From JAWPNA01 sp045402695 (GTDB taxonomy: Bacteria > Acidobacteriota > Polarisedimenticolia > JACPZX01 > DASXTC01), in the NCBI GenBank assembly GCA_045402695.1, contig JAWPNA010000494.1, positions 1-10,686 on the forward strand: a stretch of 10,686 nucleotides of DNA, in the 5' to 3' direction. Shown piece by piece: positions 1 through 5,182 of this stretch (positions within the stretch are counted from its first letter, which is position 1; each line of letters begins with the position of its first letter). A program made the translations under genes and the position numbers. Under the pieces are notes generated by a model that worked only from the letters and a program-made list of their open reading frames with translations, ran no database searches and was not told the DNA's origin.

Positions 1-458
1 GTCGGCGCCGCCGGCGCGACCGGCTCGGCGCCTGCCGGCGCGGCGATCTCCACCGTCGAGTGCAGCGCCATCGCCAGCACAAGATCGGTCGATGCGCCTT
101 GCCGCCGCAGCCGCACGATGTCCTCCACGGTCAAGTCGAACGCTCCGCCTTCCGTCTCGATCATCCGCACCAGGACCGCCGACGGCGTTCGGGCACGCAG
201 CAGCTCCAGGACACGCGCCACGTTGAGGGCTTGGGGGGGTACCGGGGTCGCCGGCTGAGCCGGGGGCTGCCCGGCGGGAGGCTGATTCTGCGTTTCGGGG
301 GGTTGTTCCGGAGGGGCTTGCTGCGCGGGCTGCTCCTGCGCTGACGCGAGGGTGCAGCCATCGGTGAGTCCTGCCGCGGACGCCAGTGCCAGAGCGACGG
401 CCATGCGGAGGATTGCAGGACCCAGCCTTCTTCGAGCCGATCGAACCACTCGAACCAT
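1..458 (-). CDS. Secreted protein of unknown function, N-terminal part (cut by window edge)
   Basis: The reading frame is open from an ATG at 458 to the left edge, giving 152 visible residues; the C-terminus lies outside the window. The start is supported by a GAGGTGA ribosome-binding site 6 nt upstream and a strong promoter. Residues 1-14 are Arg-rich and 15-31 are hydrophobic. A good signal peptidase I site, ASA|QE, follows residue 40, so export by Sec is likely. Cys35 does not sit in a proper lipobox (TDGC), so a lipoprotein is less likely. Residues 41-76 are a Pro/Gln-rich linker. Residues 78-133 form a small helical-looking domain containing LTVEDIVRLRRQGAS, similar in pattern to the 'LTvddIvkLhkaGvsdd' segments I know from hypothetical exported proteins. 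After it the chain becomes Ala/Pro-rich again. I do not recognise a function. It lies 47 nt behind the hut-linked ATPase gene on the same strand but appears to be transcribed separately. Confidence 0.8.
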   Translation of the reverse strand, partial: MVRVVRSARRRLGPAILRMAVALALASAAGLTDGCTLASAQEQPAQQAPPEQPPETQNQPPAGQPPAQPATPVPPQALNVARVLELLRARTPSAVLVRMIETEGGAFDLTVEDIVRLRRQGASTDLVLAMALHSTVEIAAPAGAEPVAPAAP

Positions 459-464
459 CCGTCG

Positions 465-471
465 TCACCTC
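465..471 (-). promoter_or_regulatory. Ribosome-binding site of the secreted-protein gene
   Basis: GAGGTGA on the minus strand ends 6 nt before the ATG at 458. It selects this ATG over the in-frame ATG at codon 19, which would remove the charged n-region of the signal peptide. Confidence 0.7.
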
Positions 472-480
472 AGGGCGGGC

Positions 481-509
481 ATTATAGGGCGCGGTGGAGA
501 CGGTCTCAA
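481..509 (-). promoter_or_regulatory. Near-consensus sigma-70 type promoter for the secreted-protein gene
   Basis: Read on the minus strand, TTGAGA (509-504; 5 of 6 match to TTGACA) is followed after exactly 17 bp by TATAAT (486-481; 6 of 6). The predicted start of transcription is near 474, giving a leader of about 16 nt that holds the ribosome-binding site. The -35 box overlaps the TGA stop of the ATPase gene (508-506). A GAGAC-G-GTCTC dyad (497-507) covers the -35 and spacer and could be a repressor site. That last point is inference. Confidence 0.75.
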
Positions 510-1801
510 TCAATCTCCATCAGAAGATCGTGACTGGACGATTCGGGGGCCTCAGGCTCGGGCGGCCCAACGAAGGCTGCGACCGCGGCGGGGCGCGACC
601 CGGGCCTGCGGCCGCGCCGCGCCGGGGGCGGCGCCGGCGCCGCGAGCGGTTCCTCGAGAAAGCGGGCGATCTCCTCTCGCTGATCGACCGGCTGGGGACC
701 GTTCAGGATCACCCACAGCCGCAGCAAAGAGTCGTCGCAGATGTAGCCGGGGCCGTCTCTGCGGATCAACTCCACCTCGAGAAGCCAGGACAGATAGTCG
801 AGCGCCGTAGGCGGGGCGATGCGCAGATGGTTCGCGATGCCGGTGAGGTTCAACCCGGGCCGGCGGGCCAGCAGATCGAGGATCGCCCTCACGGCCGCAT
901 GCCCGCGGCTGCGCTCCACCAGCAGGTGATAGTCGAAGCGGCATTCCTGATGCAGCGCGCCGGTGGGCGGTCGCATCGCCTGATCCAGCGCCGAGACGAG
1001 GTCCTCGCCTCGCGCCACGCGCCGGGCCAGGATCTCCGCGTACAGCGGCCGTCCGGCGCTGGCCTTCATCCACATGTCGAGGCCGCCCACCGCCGCCATG
1101 GAGGAGGAGGAGGAAGAGAGGGAAGAGGAAGCCCGGCATCCCCAGGAGGCCAGCATCGCGGCCAGCTCTTCTCTTTCCAACGGAGGCCATGACACGACGC
1201 GGAGATCCTCTCCGGCTTCCGAGCGCAGAAGATCCAGGAATCGTCCGGGCCGCGAGGCGGGCGAGACCGTCCCCACGACCGACACGGAAGAAGATGTGGC
1301 GAGCCTCCGCGCCACGAGCCGGAGGCAGTCCCGCAGGCCGGAGTGGCGCTGAAGCCCGCGGACCTCTCCGACCTCGTCGGCGAGCAGGAGCAGCGATCGC
1401 CCCGAGTCCTCGGCCACCGCCTGCGGGTAGGCGAACGACAGATCCAGTAGCAGGACGAAGTCGGGCTTGCGGCGCGCGGCCTCCTCATCCAGGGCGGTCT
1501 TCAGGTGGGCGGCGCGTGGACCCGGCGCCGACCCGCAGGCGCGCGCCGCGGCGTCGAGCCCACAGGACAGGTATCGCGCGAACTGGGTGGGGATCGTGCA
1601 GATCTTCTCGAACTCGATGCGCGCGGCGAGGCTGCCGGCCCGGCGCGCGGCGGCCGTCAGGCGCGCGAGCGCCGTGGTCTTGCCCGCGCCCCGCGGCGCC
1701 GCGATCACCTGGATCCGCGGCGAGGCGGCCATCGCCGCTCCCAGGATCTCCGTCTCGAGCCGAGCCCGCGCCGAGCTGAAGGCCGCCGGCATCTCGCTCA
1801 T
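506..1801 (-). CDS. P-loop ATPase with winged-helix-like C-terminal half, coupled to hutU
   Basis: The protein has 431 residues. The ATG at 1801 overlaps the hutU stop (ATGA), and no strong ribosome-binding site precedes it, so translation is probably coupled to hutU. Walker A is APRGAGKT (35-42). Walker B is LLLLADE (137-143), preceded by another hydrophobic strand ending in Asp at 120. A sensor-like strand, SVSVVGT, lies at 172-178. AGRPLYAEIL (249-258) resembles the 'G.P.yl..l' lid motif of ATPase_2/archaeal-type AAA ATPases. Residues 303-354 look like a winged helix (RAILDLLARRPGLNLTGIA, then a recognition-helix-like stretch). It is followed by DDSLLRLWV (356-364), the 'D..Lr.W' signature I associate with the ends of such ATPases. 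Residues 365-431 are Pro/Arg/Ala-rich and probably disordered. An unusual poly-Ser run (225-234) sits between the core and the lid. The function is unknown: a DNA-binding ATP-dependent regulator or a STAND-like sensor is possible. It is not a known Hut enzyme. Confidence 0.82.
   Translation of the reverse strand: MSEMPAAFSSARARLETEILGAAMAASPRIQVIAAPRGAGKTTALARLTAAARRAGSLAARIEFEKICTIPTQFARYLSCGLDAAARACGSAPGPRAAHLKTALDEEAARRKPDFVLLLDLSFAYPQAVAEDSGRSLLLLADEVGEVRGLQRHSGLRDCLRLVARRLATSSSVSVVGTVSPASRPGRFLDLLRSEAGEDLRVVSWPPLEREELAAMLASWGCRASSSLSSSSSSMAAVGGLDMWMKASAGRPLYAEILARRVARGEDLVSALDQAMRPPTGALHQECRFDYHLLVERSRGHAAVRAILDLLARRPGLNLTGIANHLRIAPPTALDYLSWLLEVELIRRDGPGYICDDSLLRLWVILNGPQPVDQREEIARFLEEPLAAPAPPPARRGRRPGSRPAAVAAFVGPPEPEAPESSSHDLLMEID
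1100..1131. repeat. Polypurine tract with GAG triplet repeats (poly-Ser codons on the minus strand)
   Basis: This stretch of 32 plus-strand bases contains only A and G and begins with tandem GAG triplets. On the minus strand it encodes most of the Ser-rich run (residues 225-234) of the ATPase. Such tracts can slip in replication or form triplex DNA; whether this one varies is unknown. Confidence 0.8.
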
Positions 1802-3471
1802 ACGCTCTTTGTCTCGGGGAGGCCCGGCATCATGGGTATCTTCACGCCCCGTTCGCGGGCCACGGAGATCGCCTCGGGATAGCCGGCGTCGGCGTGCCTC
1901 ATCACGCCGGTGCCCGGGTCGGCCGTCAGCACGCGCTTGAGCCGTCGCGCGGCCTCGGGGGTTCCGTCGGCCACGACCACCATTCCGGCATGGATCGACA
2001 GCCCGATCCCCACGCCGCCTCCGTGATGCACCGACACCCACGTGGCCCCCGCGGAGGTGTTGAGCAGCGCGTTGAGGATCGGCCAGTCGGCCACCGCGTC
2101 GGTGCCGTCGCGCATCCCCTCGGTCTCGCGGTTGGGAGAGGCCACCGACCCCGCGTCGAGGTGATCGCGCCCGATCACGATCGGCGCCTTGATCTCCCCG
2201 CGCGCCACCAGATCGTTGATGATGAGACCGAACCGGTCGCGCTCTCCGTACCCCAGCCAGCAGATCCGGGCGGGCAGCCCCTGGAACTTCACGCGGTCGC
2301 GCGCCATACGGATCCACCGGCAGAGTTGATCGTCCTGGGGAAACGTCTCGAGGATCGCCTCGTCGGTGCGGTGGATATCGGCCGGATCGCCGGACAGCGC
2401 GGCCCAGCGGAACGGACCCTTCCCTTCGCAGAACAGGGGCCGGATGTAGGCCGGAACGAAGCCGGGGAAGTCGAACGCCTCCGCCACCCCAGCCGTCTTC
2501 GCCTGGCCGCGGATGTTGTTGCCGTAGTCGAACACCACCGAGCCCATCTGTTGGAGGGCCAGCATCGAGCGCACCTGCAGGGCCATCGCGGACATGGCCC
2601 GCTCGATGTAGAGCGACGGATCGGCGCGTCTCAGCTCGACTGCCTGCTCGTAGGGCATGCCGTTGGGCACGTAGCCGTTCAGGTTGTCGTGGGCGCTGGT
2701 CTGATCGGTCACCAGATCGGGCACCACCTTGCGCAGGGCGATCTCGGGATAGACGTCGGCGGCGTTGCCCAGCAGGGCGATGGAGATGGCCTGGCCGCGC
2801 GCCTTGTGATCCATCGCGACCCGCAGGGCGCGATCCAGATCGGTCTCCATCAGGTCGCAGTAGTTCGTGGCGAGCCGGCGCTCGATGCGCGCCCGGTCCA
2901 CTTCCACCGCCAGCACGACCGCCCCGTTCATGGTGCCCGCCAGCGGCTGGGCGCCACCCATGCCGCCGAGGCCCGCGGTCAGCAGCAGGCGCCCCTTCAG
3001 GCTGCCCGAGAAGTGGCGGCGCGCCGCGGCGGCGAACGTCTCGTAGGTACCCTGGAGAATCCCCTGTGTCCCGATGTAGATCCAGGAGCCGGCCGTCATC
3101 TGGCCGAACATCATCAGGCCCCGGCGTTCCAGGTCCCTGAAGTGATCCCACGTGGCCCACGCGGGGACGAGCATGGCGTTGGAGATGAGCACCCGCGGGG
3201 CATCGGCGTGCGTGGTGAAGACGCCCACGGGCTTGCCCGATTGCACCAGAAGGGTCTCGTCGTGGCCGAGCTGCCTCAGCGACGCCACCAGCGCGTCGAA
3301 GCACTCCCAGTTGCGCGCGGCCTTGCCCGAGCCGCCGTACACGATCAGCTCGTCGGGCATCTCCGCCACGTCGGGGTCCAGGTTGTTAATCAGCATGCGC
3401 AGCGCCGCCTCTTGGGGCCATCCTTTGCAGGAGAGGGTGGTGCCTCTCGGGGCTCGGATTTCCCGTCTCAC
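1798..3471 (-). CDS. hutU: Urocanate hydratase (urocanase)
   Basis: Converts urocanate to 4-imidazolone-5-propionate with tightly bound NAD+, the second step of cytoplasmic histidine degradation. The GTG at 3471, which overlaps the hutH stop as GTGA, gives 557 residues, the usual length for this family. The N-terminus then reads REIRAPRGTTLSCKGW, as expected for urocanases; any later ATG (such as residue 26) would delete this conserved block. The NAD-binding glycine-rich loop is TAGLGGMGGAQP (165-176). The family signature FQGLPARICW (396-405) carries Cys404, the equivalent of the active-site Cys of the Pseudomonas enzyme. Other conserved blocks are MFGQMTAGSWIYIGTQGI (121-138), FDYGNNIRGQAK (314-325) and the HHGGGVGIG segment near the C-terminus. 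No key residue is missing. The upstream ribosome-binding site is weak, which fits translation by ribosomes finishing hutH. Its own stop overlaps the start of the ATPase gene. Confidence 0.97.
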   Translation of the reverse strand: MRREIRAPRGTTLSCKGWPQEAALRMLINNLDPDVAEMPDELIVYGGSGKAARNWECFDALVASLRQLGHDETLLVQSGKPVGVFTTHADAPRVLISNAMLVPAWATWDHFRDLERRGLMMFGQMTAGSWIYIGTQGILQGTYETFAAAARRHFSGSLKGRLLLTAGLGGMGGAQPLAGTMNGAVVLAVEVDRARIERRLATNYCDLMETDLDRALRVAMDHKARGQAISIALLGNAADVYPEIALRKVVPDLVTDQTSAHDNLNGYVPNGMPYEQAVELRRADPSLYIERAMSAMALQVRSMLALQQMGSVVFDYGNNIRGQAKTAGVAEAFDFPGFVPAYIRPLFCEGKGPFRWAALSGDPADIHRTDEAILETFPQDDQLCRWIRMARDRVKFQGLPARICWLGYGERDRFGLIINDLVARGEIKAPIVIGRDHLDAGSVASPNRETEGMRDGTDAVADWPILNALLNTSAGATWVSVHHGGGVGIGLSIHAGMVVVADGTPEAARRLKRVLTADPGTGVMRHADAGYPEAISVARERGVKIPMMPGLPETKSV

Positions 3472-4997
3472 CGGAGCGCACCCGTGACGGACTCGGCCGC
3501 AATCCTGGGGATCCCCTCGCGCAGCATGCGGCGGATCGTCTCGATGTCTGTGGACAGGACGCGATCCTCCGACAGATCCGGAACCTTCCTCCGGATGGCC
3601 GCGTGCACCGCCTCCAGCGCCGGCGAGGAGCTCAGCGGCCGGCGGATGTCCAGCGCGCGCGCTGCCGACATCAGCTCGATGGCAAGGACCGCTTCGAAGT
3701 TGTCCACCACCCGCGCGGCCTTCAGCGCGGCGGTGAGGCCCATCGAGACGTGGTCCTCCTTGCCGGCGCCGGTCGGGATCGAATCCACGCTGGCGGGGTG
3801 CGAGAGGGTCTTGTTCTCCGACGTGAGGGCCGCCGCGGTGACCTGTGCCATCATCATTCCTGACTCCAGGCCGGGCGAGCACGCGAGAAACGCGGGAAGG
3901 CCGCTCATGGCGGGGTTGGTGAGCCGGTCGGTGCGGCGCTCCGAGATCGCGCAGGCGTCGGTCACCGCGATGCACACCAGGTCCATCGCCTGGGCCACGG
4001 GGGCGCCGTGGAAGTTGCCGCCGGGCAACGCCTCGCCCGACTCCGGGTAGAAGATGGGGTTGTCGGTGACCGCGTTGATCTCGATCTCGATCACGCCGCG
4101 CGCGTAGCTCAAGGCGTCGCGCGCGGCGCCGTGCACCTGCGGCATGCACCGTAGCGAGTAGGAGTCCTGCACCTTGCCGCAGGAGCGGTGCGACTCGATG
4201 AGCTGGCTGCCCTCGAGCAGCTTCCGCACGTTGGCGGCGCACGAGACGTGACCGGGGTGCGGCCGCAGCATGGCCAGGCGCTCGTCGAAGGGACGGCCGC
4301 TTCCCAGCAGGGCATCGAGCGTCATGGCGCCCGCGATGTCGGCCTGCGTCATCAGCGATTGCGCCGCGAGCAGCGACAACGCGCCGGATGCGGTCATCGC
4401 CTGCGTGCCGTTGACCAGCGCCAGCCCCTCGCGGCTCGCCAGGCGGATCGGCCGCAACCCGGCCGCGGTCAGCGCCCGGGCGGCCGGGAGCCGTCCTCCA
4501 TCGTGGAAGACGTCGCCTTCTCCGATGAGCGCCAGCGCCAGGTGGGCCAGCGGGGCGAGGTCGCCGCTCGCGCCCACCGATCCGCGCGAAGGTATGACGG
4601 GCACGATCCCGGCGTTGTAGAGGGCCAGCAACCCATCCACCAGACTGTCGCGCACCGCGGAGTGGCCCCGCGCGAGCACGTTGGCCCTCAGCGCGATCAT
4701 GGCGCGCACCACGCCGGGGGGGAGCGGCTCGCCCGTGCCCGCGCAGTGGCTGCGGATCAGGTTCTCCTGCAGACGCTCGACCTGATCGTCCGGGATCCGC
4801 ACGTCGCTCAGCAAGCCGAAGCCGGTGTTGGCCCCGTACACCGGGGTCCCGCGAGACAGCAGCTCCTCCAGAGCGCGGCGCGATCGCCGCACCCGCTCGC
4901 GCGCCGCCGCGTCCATCTCGAGACGGACGTTTCCTCCCGCGATCCGCGCGAGCTGTTCAAGCGTGAGATGATCGCCGTCGAGGGTGACCGTTTCCAT
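3468..4997 (-). CDS. hutH: Histidine ammonia-lyase (histidase)
   Basis: Removes ammonia from L-histidine to give trans-urocanate, the entry step of histidine catabolism. At 509 residues it has the normal family length. The electrophilic MIO cofactor forms from Ala143-Ser144-Gly145 in GSVGASGDLAPL. Other active-site blocks are YGANTGFG (54-61, with Tyr54), LVNGT (194-198, with Asn196), QDSYSLRC (277-284, with Gln277, Tyr280 and Arg283), the TDNPIFYP loop, and KEDHVSMG near the C-terminus. The usual Gln of the last block is Lys here, a mild change. The first residues, METVTLDGDHLTLEQL, fit the family's start, so the ATG at 4997 is kept although no clear Shine-Dalgarno sequence precedes it: the leader just upstream is pyrimidine-rich. 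It is the first gene of hutH-hutU-ATPase, with its stop overlapping the hutU start. It diverges from purA across a 185-bp region that carries repeats and a candidate promoter. Confidence 0.97.
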   Translation of the reverse strand: METVTLDGDHLTLEQLARIAGGNVRLEMDAAARERVRRSRRALEELLSRGTPVYGANTGFGLLSDVRIPDDQVERLQENLIRSHCAGTGEPLPPGVVRAMIALRANVLARGHSAVRDSLVDGLLALYNAGIVPVIPSRGSVGASGDLAPLAHLALALIGEGDVFHDGGRLPAARALTAAGLRPIRLASREGLALVNGTQAMTASGALSLLAAQSLMTQADIAGAMTLDALLGSGRPFDERLAMLRPHPGHVSCAANVRKLLEGSQLIESHRSCGKVQDSYSLRCMPQVHGAARDALSYARGVIEIEINAVTDNPIFYPESGEALPGGNFHGAPVAQAMDLVCIAVTDACAISERRTDRLTNPAMSGLPAFLACSPGLESGMMMAQVTAAALTSENKTLSHPASVDSIPTGAGKEDHVSMGLTAALKAARVVDNFEAVLAIELMSAARALDIRRPLSSSPALEAVHAAIRRKVPDLSEDRVLSTDIETIRRMLREGIPRIAAESVTGALR

Positions 4998-4999
4998 AG

Positions 5000-5053
5000 T
5001 CAGAGGTAGGAGCTGAGGGCGTGCCGCGCGATCCTGCCGAAGACGACCGCCAT
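5000..5053 (-). other. Possible 17-codon upstream ORF ending 2 nt before hutH
   Basis: On the minus strand an ATG at 5053 opens a frame MAVVFGRIARHALSSYL whose TGA (5002-5000) lies 2 nt before the hutH ATG. If translated, it could deliver ribosomes to hutH, which lacks a Shine-Dalgarno sequence. Against it, the candidate hutH -10 box (5057-5052) overlaps this ATG, so a transcript from that promoter would not contain it. It has only one His codon, so His-specific attenuation is not supported. Confidence 0.2.
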
Positions 5054-5060
5054 CCTATCA
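5052..5060 (-). promoter_or_regulatory. Candidate extended -10 promoter element for the hut operon
   Basis: The minus strand reads TGATAGGAT: an extended TG, one base, then TAGGAT (4 of 6 to TATAAT). The predicted start is near 5045, giving a leader of about 48 nt to hutH. No convincing -35 box is seen 17 bp upstream, where the TCACATG repeats lie, so activation by a bound regulator is possible. This is inference. Confidence 0.35.
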
Positions 5061-5086
5061 CATGTCACATGGCCGGCCATCACATG
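5058..5086. promoter_or_regulatory. Triple TCACATG repeat with a 12-bp palindrome (candidate operator)
   Basis: TCACATG occurs at 5058-5064, 5065-5071 and 5080-5086 (CATGTGA on the minus strand). Copies 1 and 2 are directly abutted and copy 3 is displaced by 15 bp. Between and overlapping copies 2 and 3 is the perfect palindrome ATGGCCGGCCAT (5069-5080), and copies 1 and 2 form the dyad CATGT-C-ACATG (5061-5071). The cluster covers the -10 to -35 region of the candidate hut promoter, the place for an operator. It does not look like known HutC sites. Confidence 0.45.
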
Positions 5087-5091
5087 ACTGG

Positions 5092-5118
5092 CTTCGCGGC
5101 ATGGATGCCTTCGCGGCA
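5092..5118. repeat. Direct repeat CTTCGCGGCA x2 flanking a GGCATGGATGCC dyad
   Basis: The 10-mer CTTCGCGGCA is present at 5092-5101 and 5109-5118, 17 bp apart start to start. Between and overlapping the two copies is the inverted repeat GGCAT-GG-ATGCC (5098-5109). The second copy covers the expected -35 position of the candidate purA promoter, so it may be a control site for purA. Confidence 0.4.
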
Positions 5119-5126
5119 CGCGCCTG

Positions 5127-5135
5127 TGATATGCT
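5127..5135 (+). promoter_or_regulatory. Candidate extended -10 promoter element for purA
   Basis: TGATATGCT consists of an extended TG, one base, and TATGCT (4 of 6 to TATAAT). The predicted start is near 5142, leaving a leader of about 41 nt before purA. The -35 region is weak and is covered by the second CTTCGCGGCA repeat. Confidence 0.4.
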
Positions 5136-5182
5136 GCGCGGCCTACGGTCGTTTGTCACCACACTGTTAAGGGATCGGCGGG

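Noticed and set aside
26..35. Cys35 of the secreted protein as a lipoprotein attachment site, judged from residues 26-35
   Set aside because: The preceding residues TDG do not form a lipobox, while ASA|QE at 38-42 is a good ordinary signal peptidase site.
1802..3304. Upstream extension of the ATPase frame, antisense-free but within hutU
   Set aside because: The extended part is an out-of-frame reading of hutU with Arg/Gly-rich composition. The ATGA start at 1801 is better supported.
1894..4050. A 718-codon open frame on the plus strand, opposite hutU and hutH
   Set aside because: Its product is His/Gln/Arg-rich with no domain, and it is fully antisense to two clear enzymes. GC-rich codon use opens such frames.
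3472..4242. Upstream extension of the hutU frame into hutH
   Set aside because: The extension is an out-of-frame reading of hutH. Urocanase length and N-terminus match the GTG at 3471.
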